From NCBI GenBank assembly GCA_963758205.1, contig CAVWUM010000006.1, positions 868,001 through 932,000 of the forward strand: a stretch of 64,000 nucleotides of DNA, given 5' to 3'. Shown piece after piece: positions 18,122 through 26,609 of this stretch. Under the pieces are notes generated by a model. That model searched no databases. It saw only the letters and a program-made list of their open reading frames with translations, and was not told the origin of the DNA. The position numbers and the translations under genes are program-made. Source of the DNA: Owenweeksia sp963758205 (GTDB lineage Bacteria > Bacteroidota > Bacteroidia > Flavobacteriales > Schleiferiaceae). Numbering within the stretch: the stretch's first letter is position 1; each line of letters starts with the position of its first letter.

Positions 18122-18655
18122 TTATTGATTAAAAATTGATTGAATACTGTTTTCTGCCGCCTTTTGGCTGACGAAAAGCGCCAGCAACGCCAGGCTGAAC
18201 GAAAGCATGGAGAACAGTGTCCTGATGACATGGAGTCTGTTCCATTTCCTTTCGTAGGAAAGTCGCAAGTCTTCCAGTTGGGTGGCGCTGAGCGGCTCGA
18301 GGTTAATGGAGTCCAACGCATCGTTGAGTGGCACATTTCCGAAAGCCGTCACACCAAAAGTGCCAATGAGGTACGTAAGTGTGGCTAGCAACATCAGCCA
18401 AAAAGTGGAGTTGACCCCACCCCGGTAATGCAGGTAGCTGCTTAGTGTGAGAAAAATCAGGCTACCGAAAAAGATTAGAAAGAATTTCGGATTGAGGATT
18501 GCCCTGTTGATTTGCTGCATAGTTTCCAGGTAACTAAAATTGGATACTCTACTGGTGCCGGGTATTACCGACACTTCCCATGAGTAGAAGAAGCCTGCTG
18601 AAAGTCCAAGAAGTAGCAATGTGGTGAAGAATGAGATGCTTTTAATCATTTCCAT
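18122..18655 (-). CDS. DUF1772 (anthrone oxygenase-like) membrane protein
   Basis: A 177-aa protein with four membrane segments. The N-terminus GLSAGFFYSWEVSVIPG and a conserved TFGVTAFGNVPLND segment are hallmarks of DUF1772. Members include fungal anthrone oxygenases, but most bacterial ones are uncharacterised. Its start overlaps the end of the upstream cytochrome-like gene by 14 nt, showing translational coupling. Confidence 0.82.
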   Translation of the reverse strand: MEMIKSISFFTTLLLLGLSAGFFYSWEVSVIPGTSRVSNFSYLETMQQINRAILNPKFFLIFFGSLIFLTLSSYLHYRGGVNSTFWLMLLATLTYLIGTFGVTAFGNVPLNDALDSINLEPLSATQLEDLRLSYERKWNRLHVIRTLFSMLSFSLALLALFVSQKAAENSIQSIFNQ

Positions 18656-19013
18656 TATTATTAATATTTTGAGTTAATAACCACGTTTTGAGAATTTTGC
18701 GCTCGTGGTCTGAGAGCGTTTGGCCAGCCTTGGGCATCCTTTTCTTGATAAAAACCTGCTCATTAATTTTTGAGGCAAACCGCTCCATGTTTTTCTCTTT
18801 AAAAATTTTGAAAGGGTTCTGCTTACTATGGCATACGTTACACTTGGTTTGCAACACTATTAGAACCTCCTGTTTCAGATGTTCCGGATCACTTTGAGTT
18901 TTTGTTTCACTGGGAAGCGAACCATCCAAAGACCAAGAAAATGCCTGTAGCGTTAACATGCCACAGGTAAAAAGGAGAAATAAGAATCGTGAGGTTTTTA
19001 CTTTTTTCATCAT
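18642..19013 (-). CDS. Small exported protein with one haem c motif
   Basis: A 123-aa protein. A signal peptide covers about residues 1-26. A single CNVCH motif (CxxCH, near residue 58) would bind one haem c, and the rest is helical and lysine-rich, ending in LKTWLLTQN. A methionine (RMPKAG) about 36 residues later could be the second axial ligand. It is probably a periplasmic small cytochrome or haem-binding protein. It is the first gene of a minus-strand operon that continues with DUF1772, NmrA-like and DUF5367-like genes. Confidence 0.72.
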   Translation of the reverse strand: MMKKVKTSRFLFLLFTCGMLTLQAFSWSLDGSLPSETKTQSDPEHLKQEVLIVLQTKCNVCHSKQNPFKIFKEKNMERFASKINEQVFIKKRMPKAGQTLSDHERKILKTWLLTQNINNNGND

Positions 19014-19100
19014 TTTTTACTTTTTTAATGATGAGGCAAAACTCTTCCATACCCGAGTCAGGGGTTTGTTGGGAAAGGAGCAAGATTTGTTCGAAAAGGA

Positions 19101-20016
19101 TTAGCGCTTAATCGCGCTGGGGCGGAAGCCAAATTTTTTCGCGAAAGCGTTAGAGAATGAGCTTAGACTATCGCAACCTACGTGCCATGCCGCTTCCTGA
19201 ATGGTTGTGTCACCCTTTTTTAGTAGGTCATGAGCTTTGGTGAGGCGTTCATTTTGGAGATACTTAAAGACAGGTACGCCAAAAAGTTCCTTAAAATTCT
19301 TTTTCAGCTTAAAACTATTGAGACCGATCTGGCGGGAAAGCTCGCTGAGTGAGGGTGGCGTGTCCAGGTTTTCGGTAAGGATCTGCTTGGCTAAGTAGAG
19401 TTTTTCGCGCTCTTCGTCTTTCACCACTTCCTCCTTCATTGAGGAAAGTTGTCCGAAAAAGTGCGCCAATAGCACTGTCATCTGACTTCTGAAAAACATC
19501 ATCTTGGCTTTGCCCTCGTACCGCAAGCCAAAAACCTGATCCACCACTGTTTGCATTTCAGGCGTTATGTATAAAACAGGCACCTTCCACATAATGGTCG
19601 CTGGGATTCACCAGCTGTGAAAGCATTTGTGAAAACAGCTCATCCTCTTGGTTGGGAAGCTTTTCCAGGTTGCGCAGGGCAGTTGCGATTACGATACATT
19701 TCAGGGTCTTTTCAGGCGATACGGTATGGATAAACTGCACTTTTTCATCCGCATAAAAAGAAAGTGCAATACTCTTGGTATGATCAAATTCCTTTTTCTT
19801 TTCCCCATACTTTACCGTCAGATGGACATTCCCCGAGCCATAAAACGCCACGGCAATAATCGGCTCATCAAACGCACAGATGTCTACCGTCTGCTGCTCA
19901 GCCTCAGATTCCTCTATGAGGATGGTAAAATCGTTGATGTCGATTATGTCGCGGGTCAAACCTGAGAGAATTAACTTTTGAAGGTAAATGTAGAGAAATG
20001 AAGTTAAGCTGCTCAA
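19101..20016 (-). pseudogene. AraC-family transcriptional regulator, frameshifted
   Basis: The N-terminal ~145 residues (from 20016) end at DHYVEGA, and the next frame continues with VPVLYITPEMQ to a complete AraC HTH (PSLSELSRQIGLNSFKLKKNF, then AAWHVGCDSLSSFSNAFAKKFG, FRPSAIKR) stopping at 19101. One base is out of place near 19590. The restored ~300-aa protein is a typical AraC regulator with a ligand-binding N-terminus. It lies upstream of and parallel to the haem-motif/DUF1772/NmrA operon and is its likely regulator. Confidence 0.78.
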
Positions 20017-20115
20017 CAGTTTCCTTTTACTGAGCTATTCATATAGGATAACGATCAACCTATCCAACCGAAGGACAGTTGCCGGTTGAAAAATTATCTT
20101 ATTACTTTTATTTCC

Positions 20116-20719
20116 ATGGAAGATCAGGTACCCGAATCCCCTTATGATTTAGTCTTCAAGAATGTTGGTCGTTTTATTGACCTGACTACTGATGAGAAAG
20201 AACTGTACAAATCTTATCTAAGAGAGGGAAGCGCCAAACGCAAAGAGTTTGTAATGCAACCCGGTAGTATTACGCAGTACGAATACTTCGTAACCAAGGG
20301 GTGCTTAAAGGTATACTCCCTTGATCGCAACGGGGTTGAACATGTGTCCATGTTTGCCATTGAAGATTTCTGGACTGGCGACATGTCCAGCTTTATGCTG
20401 CAGCAACCTTCCACCTATTATATAAAAGCGCTGGAAGATTCAGAGTTTTTAATGATTTCGAAGGATAATTTTGATCGGCTTTTCATCGAGATCCCGAAAT
20501 TCGAACGTTTCTATAGAATTCTTTATCAGCGCTCATTGGTGAGTTATATACAGAAGAACCAACCAGGGAATTTCGTTAACGGCTGAAGAGCGTTATGAGA
20601 TATTTCTTGATAAATTCCCCAGCATAGCCAATCGTATCACCCAAAAAGATCTGGCGGCCTATCTCGGGATTACTCCGGAATTTTTAAGCATGATTCGAAG
20701 CAGAATCGTTAAGCGCTGA
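20116..20719 (+). pseudogene. Crp/Fnr-family regulator, frameshifted before the HTH
   Basis: From the ATG at 20116 the cyclic-nucleotide-binding-like domain is complete (residues ~10-150, with GCLKVYS and DFWTGDMSSFML). Its frame stops at 20586. The neighbouring frame continues at once with LTAEERYEIFLDKFP, QKDLAAYLGITPEFLSMIR (a winged-helix recognition segment) and stops at 20719. The restored protein (~200 aa) fits Bacteroidota Crp/Fnr members. An upstream TTG (20086) is less likely as start. It probably controls the genes at 20839-22523. Confidence 0.78.
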
Positions 20720-20838
20720 GATTGGCACTTTTGATATCCTCGCTATGCTCACCTTCCAAATTGATAGTTTGGTGAGCTCCAGGCATCGTTCTTAAACTAC
20801 TTTATTTTTTCCCGGTCCATTTCGGGGTCCTTTGTTTT

Positions 20839-21492
20839 ATGAAAAAGAGATACCCCCTTATCGTCAGTGTTTTTATAGCTTTTATCCATAGCAGTAATGC
20901 TCAGATAACACAGCTGGAGTTGGCTACATGTCCTAAGAAGACAGACTTTACATCTTTCTCATTAAGACCTCTTGCTCAAAACGTTCCGTTCTCTTTGGGC
21001 ACACTGGCCTTCTTTCAAAAATTTCATCAGCAAGAAAACTATGTATTTGACGAAGCCGGGGTTCACTCTACCATCTATTGGAACATCAATGAAGCAATTT
21101 CGGTCGGTCCCGGGCTGTATTACAACAGTGTCGCTGGTTTTTCTGAAAGGCTGTCCATTCTTTTCGCCATTCGATCTCCACATTTTGTCTTAACAGCAAT
21201 TCCCACCATTGCTCACTTTGAAAAATCAGGGTACATCAATGGTGAGATGTTTTTGCAGATGCAGTATACCCGACCCTTAAAAGGTGAATGGAAACTTCTG
21301 CTAGGTACACAAATTCTTACCTACTGGAATAAGTTCTCTCATCATTCAAGAAGCTTTCAACAACTAAGAGCCGGGTTTGACAGAAATGCCACTCAGTTTG
21401 GACTGGCTATAGACTTTGATCAGTATGGTACTGCTCCTGTGACCAGAACATCGGTGGGGTTATTCGTTAGAAAAATTTTTCTAAACAATTAA
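20839..21492 (+). CDS. Predicted outer-membrane beta-barrel protein
   Basis: A 217-aa protein with a signal peptide (cut near residue 21, SSNAQ) and alternating hydrophobic strands with many aromatic residues, as in 8-strand outer-membrane barrels. No family is recognised. It is followed after 9 nt by the DoxX and FMN-reductase genes, so the three form an operon downstream of the Crp/Fnr-type gene. Confidence 0.6.
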   Translation: MKKRYPLIVSVFIAFIHSSNAQITQLELATCPKKTDFTSFSLRPLAQNVPFSLGTLAFFQKFHQQENYVFDEAGVHSTIYWNINEAISVGPGLYYNSVAGFSERLSILFAIRSPHFVLTAIPTIAHFEKSGYINGEMFLQMQYTRPLKGEWKLLLGTQILTYWNKFSHHSRSFQQLRAGFDRNATQFGLAIDFDQYGTAPVTRTSVGLFVRKIFLNN

Positions 21493-21501
21493 TAAATAAA
21501 C

Positions 21502-21963
21502 ATGGATACGATGATTAACAGAATGCTAAACACAGAAAGTAATTGGGCTGGGTCAATCGCTCGCCTTACACTTGGAATCGTCCTATTTCCTCACGGAGCT
21601 CAAAAAATGCTGGGTTGGTTTGGAGGATATGGGTTTACGGGAACAATGGACACCTTTACCAGTCAGATGGGGCTTCCCTGGATTGTAGCTTTTGCCGTAA
21701 TCCTGATTGAGTTTTTCGGATCGATCTCCTTGATCCTTGGGTTTGCAAGCAGACTATGGTCTCTGGCTATTGCAGGTCTCTTTGCGGGGATCATTTATAC
21801 CACCCACCTGGAGCACGGATTTTTTATGAACTGGTTTGGAAACCAAGCTGGTGAAGGCTACGAGTACGCACTGCTGATTATCGGGATTGCAGTTGCAGTG
21901 CTGGTTAATGGCAGTGGAAAATATGCTGTAGACTCTCAAATACTAAAAACCTTAAATAAATAA
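21502..21963 (+). CDS. DoxX-family membrane protein
   Basis: A 153-aa protein with four membrane segments. RLTLGIVLFPHGAQKMLGWFGGYG near residue 20 is the DoxX signature, followed by AVILIEFFGSISLILG and a histidine-rich loop (THLEHGFF). DoxX-like proteins are poorly understood membrane proteins linked to redox or sulfur metabolism in some species. It overlaps nothing but sits 9 nt after the barrel gene and 2 nt before the FMN-reductase gene, so the three are co-transcribed. Confidence 0.88.
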   Translation: MDTMINRMLNTESNWAGSIARLTLGIVLFPHGAQKMLGWFGGYGFTGTMDTFTSQMGLPWIVAFAVILIEFFGSISLILGFASRLWSLAIAGLFAGIIYTTHLEHGFFMNWFGNQAGEGYEYALLIIGIAVAVLVNGSGKYAVDSQILKTLNK

Positions 21964-21965
21964 AA

Positions 21966-22523
21966 ATGAAAAAGATAATAGCACTTGGAGCAAGTAGTAG
22001 CCGTAAATCCATAAATAAAACATTGGCCATTTATGCAGCCAGCAAAGTAGCTGATGCCTCTATTACTGTAGTTGATCTAAACGATTATGCATTACCCTTA
22101 TATGGTATTGACTCAGAAGAGGAATTTGGGATACCTGAAGCTGCCCAGAGATTTAGTAAAACCATAGAATCAGCGGATGGCTTAGTCATTTCTCTTGCCG
22201 AACACAACGGTAGCTATACTGTAGTCTTTAAAAACCTTATAGACTGGCTTAGCAGAATTGATATGAAAGTATGGAAAGGAAAGCCTATGCTATTGATGGC
22301 GACTTCTCCCGGTGGCCGAGGAGGGGCGAGTGTTCTTGCTGCCGCTAAATCCTATTTTCCATTTATGGATGGTGAAATAGTGGCTGATTTTTCACTGCCC
22401 TCATTCTACGATAATTTCTCAAATGCAGGAATTGCCAATGCTGAATTGGCTTCAACGCTTAAAGATAAAATAGTGGCTCTTGAGAAAGCATTGGAATTGA
22501 AAAAGGAGGCGGTAACAGTTTAA
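21966..22523 (+). CDS. NAD(P)H-dependent FMN reductase-like flavoprotein
   Basis: A 185-aa flavodoxin-fold protein. GASSSRKSINKTLA at residues 7-20 is the FMN-phosphate loop (family GSxRxxSxN), and EHNGSYTVVFKNLIDWLSR is the second conserved FMN segment. It should use NAD(P)H to reduce FMN or quinone-type substrates in the cytoplasm. It is co-transcribed with the DoxX gene, a pairing that fits a response to electrophiles or oxidants. Confidence 0.88.
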   Translation: MKKIIALGASSSRKSINKTLAIYAASKVADASITVVDLNDYALPLYGIDSEEEFGIPEAAQRFSKTIESADGLVISLAEHNGSYTVVFKNLIDWLSRIDMKVWKGKPMLLMATSPGGRGGASVLAAAKSYFPFMDGEIVADFSLPSFYDNFSNAGIANAELASTLKDKIVALEKALELKKEAVTV

Positions 22524-22639
22524 GGAAAACTATAGACTGAGTAGAGGGTCAAAGTCATGATAACATAACCGGAAAACAGAACTCCTATTCACTTTCTCCA
22601 GCTACACAATCCAACCCGCCTTCCGCCAGTCACAAAAAA

Positions 22640-22690
22640 GTCCGAAATCATATTCCCGGACGACCGGCCTCCTGCCTCTCCGCACCTTTG
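22640..22690 (+). promoter_or_regulatory. Operator-like site plus -7 box, 51-nt class (site f)
   Basis: GTCCGAAATCATATTCCCGG starts at 22640. The GTCCG/CGGAC ends form an inverted repeat. The CACCTTTG -7 box ends at 22690, 51 nt in total. The whole 51-nt block is closely related to site g at 24029. Confidence 0.72.
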
Positions 22691-22741
22691 CCCTATCAGA
22701 TCAACTGATGCTTTAATCAACTTTTATTTCACTTAAAACCT

Positions 22742-23398
22742 ATGATCATGAGAAATCTATTAATCATTACCCTCGCAGTTTTCGCATTCAGTACTTCCGC
22801 TCAGTACAGCTCCTCAAAAGCTAATTCAACCGATGTGGACCACAAGTATTGGATCAGTGTTCCCGGAATCATTCTTCCCCAATTCGCCACTAAGTCCTGG
22901 GACGACAGAACCAATACTCAGCACATAGAGCTACACTTTAAGCGGAACCTCGACAATAAAAACATCGTGGGGGTGAAGTTTGCCACCTGGCGCTTGTTTC
23001 AGCCTATGGGTATCCTTTGGTGGGATGGACTCACCGATAAGCTGGACACGGAAAGTGAATTCTATCCGGGCCATGTGCGTGAAACAGGACTTGGAGTTTC
23101 CTACCAACGGATGCTTTGGAAAGGCCTGTTTGGGACGGTTGAAGTTCTACCTCAACTCAAAACCTACCTGGATGAAGATGGTGACAAAATCCAACACGGT
23201 TTTAAATTGTACAACTCCTTTCACCTCGGCTATCACTTAGCTTTTGGTAAGAAAAAGCAGTTTTTCGTAGAACCACAAGTGCATTCTCAATTCTGGGTTT
23301 TTGACACCAACACCCCCGCAGAATTCAGACAGCTGGATAATCAGTGGAGGAACTACTTCCTCTTTGAGCCGAATATCTATTTAGGTGTGAAGTTTTAG
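22742..23398 (+). CDS. Predicted outer-membrane protein of unknown family
   Basis: A 218-aa protein (216 aa if the ATG at 22748 is used) with a signal peptide ending STSAQ near residue 20. The rest is rich in aromatic beta-strands and ends in YLGVKF, a typical outer-membrane barrel terminus. No family is recognised. It is monocistronic: site f upstream, terminator at 23436 downstream. Confidence 0.6.
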   Translation: MIMRNLLIITLAVFAFSTSAQYSSSKANSTDVDHKYWISVPGIILPQFATKSWDDRTNTQHIELHFKRNLDNKNIVGVKFATWRLFQPMGILWWDGLTDKLDTESEFYPGHVRETGLGVSYQRMLWKGLFGTVEVLPQLKTYLDEDGDKIQHGFKLYNSFHLGYHLAFGKKKQFFVEPQVHSQFWVFDTNTPAEFRQLDNQWRNYFLFEPNIYLGVKF

Positions 23399-23435
23399 GG
23401 ATAGTGATCTAAAGCTTACACCTGTTGAGATTGCA

Positions 23436-23470
23436 GCCCAGGGCCTTTTGGAAGGCTTTGGGCTTTTGTT
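23436..23470 (+). terminator. Rho-independent terminator
   Basis: A 12-bp stem, 23436-23447 with 23452-23463 (GCCCAGGGCCTT against AAGGCTTTGGGC), is followed by TTTTGTTGTTT. It closes the gene ending at 23398. Confidence 0.8.
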
Positions 23471-23480
23471 GTTTATTTAG

Positions 23481-23711
23481 TCCACCCCCGGCTCGTACCT
23501 CACCACCCCTACTTCGGCAAGCTCAGCACAGGCTGCCAGCGGGGGATAGGCCTGCCCACAGGTTTTTACATTAGAAATTAGAGAAGGCCATTCCCAAGAT
23601 TGCATGTAAAGCCTATCTTATCAACTTCGTACAAAAACTAGCGGCCGCCTGTCCTCCGCTGGCGGCCTGTCCCGAAGAATTTCGGGAAGGTGCCTGAAAG
23701 GCGGAGGTGGA
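23481..23711. repeat. MITE-like inverted-repeat element, copy R3 (with insertions)
   Basis: About 231 bp, longer than the other copies. Extra segments occur in the left arm (TACTTCGGCAAGCTCAGCACA) and in the right arm (a TCCCGAAGAATTTCGGGA palindrome). Its end is only 47 bp from copy R4. Confidence 0.75.
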
Positions 23712-23757
23712 CAAACACGAAGTCCTTCAAAAACAAGAATAAGTCATTTCCTTAACC

Positions 23758-23946
23758 TCCACCCCCGGTCTGCGACCACCCCCGCCAGCGGGGGATACGC
23801 CTGCCCATAGGCTATAGCCCTTTAATATATAGATAAGTATTCACCAGCCTTAGCCAAAAACCTACTGCATCAATTCATGGAAAAAGCTGGCGGCTGGCCT
23901 GTCCTCCGCTGGCGGAGGTGGCACGCAAGAGCGTGACGGAGGTGGA
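23758..23946. repeat. MITE-like inverted-repeat element, copy R4
   Basis: About 189 bp, very close to R2: TCCACCCCCGGTC at the left, a GCCAGCGGGGGATACGCCTG block, a conserved GTATTCACCAGC centre, and GACGGAGGTGGA at the right. Confidence 0.8.
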
Positions 23947-24028
23947 CAAATTATTATCCTGAATTAACTACCCTGCGAAACTCCGCGCTCCTCTGTGGCT
24001 CTCTGTGAAATAGCTCCACACTAAAAAA

Positions 24029-24079
24029 GTCCGAAATCATAATCACGGACGATCGGCCTCCCTCCCCTGCGCACCTTTG
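24029..24079 (+). promoter_or_regulatory. Operator-like site plus -7 box, 51-nt class (site g)
   Basis: GTCCGAAATCATAATCACGG starts at 24029 and a CACCTTTG box ends at 24079, again 51 nt. The ends form a GTCCG/CGGAC inverted repeat. Confidence 0.72.
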
Positions 24080-24139
24080 CCTTGTCATTTTGAATGAATG
24101 ACCTAAAACATAAAAGTGAAACCACTAATAAATTTTGAA

Positions 24140-25006
24140 ATGAAAAATATGAAAGTCTTAGTCGCAGGAGCTACCGGCTACCTCGGTGGCTATATCCTGA
24201 AAGAACTGGCTGCCAGAAGCATTTCCTTTAAGGCAATAGCACGCAGCCCTCAGAAACTAAAAGATCTGAACCCCGATCAGATCATCCAAGCTGAAGTTAC
24301 CCGTCCTGAAACACTAAAAGGCATCTGCGAAGGCATGGATGTGGTGATCAGCACCGTGGGCATTACCCGCCAAAAGAACGGCCTTACTTATATGGATGTG
24401 GACTACCAGGCCAACCTAAACCTTCTGCGCGAAGCTCAAAAAGCCGGGGTGAAAAAGTTCATCTACATCTCGGCCATCAATGGCGATAAAATGCGGCACC
24501 TCAAAATCTTCCAGGCGAAGGAAGCTTTTGTGGATGAGTTGAAAAACTCCGGCCTCGACTACACCGTAATGCGCCCCAACGGGTTTTTCTCCGATATGCG
24601 CGATTTTCTGGAAATGGCGAAGCGAGGCCGAGTGTACCTGTTTGGCTCCGGTCAGTACCGCCTCAACCCTATTCATGGAGCCGACCTGGCCGAGGTAGTA
24701 GTTGATGCCATCTCATCACCCGAAAGGGAAATGACGGTGGGCGGCCCCGATATTCTGACCCAAAATGAAATTGCCGCACTGGCGCTGGACAGTTGGTACA
24801 AGGATGTGAAAATCACCCACCTCCCCGACTGGACGAGACGACTCACGGTCAGCCTCCTGCGCACGTTCACCTCCTCTAAAACCTACGGCCCCGTTGAGTT
24901 TTTTATGACCGCTATGACGATGAACAACGTGGCTCCGCGCTATGGTTCGCACCGCCTATTTGAGTTTTTCCAGGCAGAAACCGAACAAGCCCGATTAACC
25001 ATCTAA
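24140..25006 (+). CDS. NAD(P)H-binding SDR/NmrA-like protein
   Basis: A 288-aa Rossmann-fold protein (279-285 aa if the ATG at 24149 is used). GATGYLGGYI near residue 11 is the dinucleotide-binding loop, followed by VVISTVGITRQ, GVKKFIYISAINGD and YTVMRPNGFFSDM, as in atypical SDRs. The substrate is unknown. A GTG at 24116 is in frame but has no support. It shares site g with the CPBP gene 10 nt downstream. Confidence 0.85.
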   Translation: MKNMKVLVAGATGYLGGYILKELAARSISFKAIARSPQKLKDLNPDQIIQAEVTRPETLKGICEGMDVVISTVGITRQKNGLTYMDVDYQANLNLLREAQKAGVKKFIYISAINGDKMRHLKIFQAKEAFVDELKNSGLDYTVMRPNGFFSDMRDFLEMAKRGRVYLFGSGQYRLNPIHGADLAEVVVDAISSPEREMTVGGPDILTQNEIAALALDSWYKDVKITHLPDWTRRLTVSLLRTFTSSKTYGPVEFFMTAMTMNNVAPRYGSHRLFEFFQAETEQARLTI

Positions 25007-25016
25007 ACCTAAGAAT

Positions 25017-25733
25017 ATGAAAACCTTAACTGCTTCAAAATCGACCACGCCCTGGCTACTTTTAGTGACTGTAGCCTTTACAGCCGCCCTTCCCCTGCTC
25101 AGCCATTCGCTACCAGATTATCAAATTCTGGCAAGGATGCCGCAAGCTGTAAACCGACAGTTTGTGTACCAGGGCATCAGTCTTTTTGGAACCCTTGTGT
25201 TCCTGTTCATTCTGCATAAAAGCAGGCCGAACCAATTTCAGCAGTATTTCCAGAAAGGCAACCTGAAAGCTAAAATCCTACCTGTACCCTTGGCGGGAAT
25301 TAAGCCAAAAGACGGTCAAAGCTGGATGCACTACGGAATAAACTTCGCTGTGGTAATTACGCTGGTGACTGCTTCGGTTATTTACTTCCAACACAGTAAC
25401 TTAACCTACGGAAACCTGGCCTTGATTCTACCATTGAGTTTGCTTTTTGCTTTGGTCAATTCTTTTGTGGAAGAAAGCATTACAAGACTGGGCGTGGTGG
25501 TTTCTCTAAAAGAATTTCTCCCCGATCATCTGATTGCACTGATCTCCGGGGGCCTCTTTGGACTCGTACACTACTGGGGAACTCCGGGCGGTTTGCCAGG
25601 TGTGTTTCTGGCCTTTTTCCTGGGATGGCTTTTGGCCAAATCCATACTCGAAACCAAAGGAATTTTCTGGGCCTGGCTCATTCATTTTCTTCAGGATATC
25701 GTCATAATCACTGCTCTTTTGAGCAGCACCTAA
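25017..25733 (+). CDS. CPBP-family intramembrane metalloprotease
   Basis: A 238-aa protein with about six to seven membrane segments. All three CPBP (CAAX protease/bacteriocin-processing) motifs are present: EESITRLG (EExxxR) near 144, FGLVHY (FxxxH) near 183, and WLIHFLQD (HxxxD/N-type) near 222. These residues bind the zinc or form the active site. In bacteria, members process membrane peptides or bacteriocins, or act in immunity to them; the substrate here is unknown. It is co-transcribed with the SDR gene. Confidence 0.85.
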   Translation: MKTLTASKSTTPWLLLVTVAFTAALPLLSHSLPDYQILARMPQAVNRQFVYQGISLFGTLVFLFILHKSRPNQFQQYFQKGNLKAKILPVPLAGIKPKDGQSWMHYGINFAVVITLVTASVIYFQHSNLTYGNLALILPLSLLFALVNSFVEESITRLGVVVSLKEFLPDHLIALISGGLFGLVHYWGTPGGLPGVFLAFFLGWLLAKSILETKGIFWAWLIHFLQDIVIITALLSST

Positions 25734-25830
25734 CCGCATTCTAAACACTTAAATTTTTCTTGTTGGCGACCGGTAACCACCGTGGTTGCAAGGGCTGACT
25801 ATTTCCATAACCAATCTAAATACTTTACAA

Positions 25831-26605
25831 ATGAAAACGATCAAATTATTGGTAATCCTGTGCTTTGCTACTGGTCTTAGCGCACAAAACCTTACTGAAA
25901 ACCGCAACCAACTAAGCTTACTGTATGGCATTGGCACCGGCCAGTGGACAGACCAAAGTTATTCGCCCCTGAGCTATGACCTGGGCAGTATGCAGTCTGA
26001 GCTGCGCTTACAGCACTTTACCCGCAGAGGTCATATTTGGGATTTTGAACTACAAGGGTGGGCGGCATTGCTTTCTACCAATGCCAATGAAGATTTTGAA
26101 GCACAACTCCTTGGTCTTGACCTGAAGGTAAGCCGTTTGTGGAAGCTTGGCGAGGCGGACGGTTGCAGCCTTTACATCGGCCCTCGCTACAAAATTGGTT
26201 CTCAAATCATCACCTGGGAGGATGAGTACGACCTGAGCTCCGCCTACAGCTATCTGAGCACAAGCAACTTTGCAGCCAGCGCACGAATCGATTATCAAAA
26301 CCACCGTTGGAACTTCAGCGGCTGAAGCCAGCTTACCGCTGATCGCCACGAACAGCCGCCCGGCCTACTCCGGCTTTGGCGAAGACTCTGACGAACACAT
26401 ACTCAACTACCTTTTTGACTACGTGCAGTGGCACACTGCTGATGAATACTTCGCCCCGGAAGTATCCCTTTCTGCGGGCTATGACGTGTTTCCCTGGCTG
26501 GCCCTTCAGGCCAAATACGAAGGGGCCTATACCGAATTGAATGACGATGAAAAGATCGCCTTTGCTACCCACCAACTAATGGTCGGTCTCAACTTTAAAT
26601 TTTAA
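25831..26605 (+). pseudogene. Outer-membrane beta-barrel protein, frameshifted
   Basis: The start MKTIKLL is at 25831 and a signal peptide ends near GLSAQ. The frame runs to a stop after NFSG near 26325. The neighbouring frame resumes at once with AEASLPLIATNS and ends at 26605 with the barrel-type terminus GLNFKF. One extra G in AGCGGCTGAAG (about 26320) explains it. The restored protein is ~257 aa and beta-rich. The S41 protease gene starts 4 nt later, so they form an operon. Confidence 0.7.
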
Positions 26606-26609
26606 AATC

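Noticed and set aside
20086..20115. TTG start of the Crp/Fnr gene
   Set aside because: The ATG at 20116 fits the family start better.
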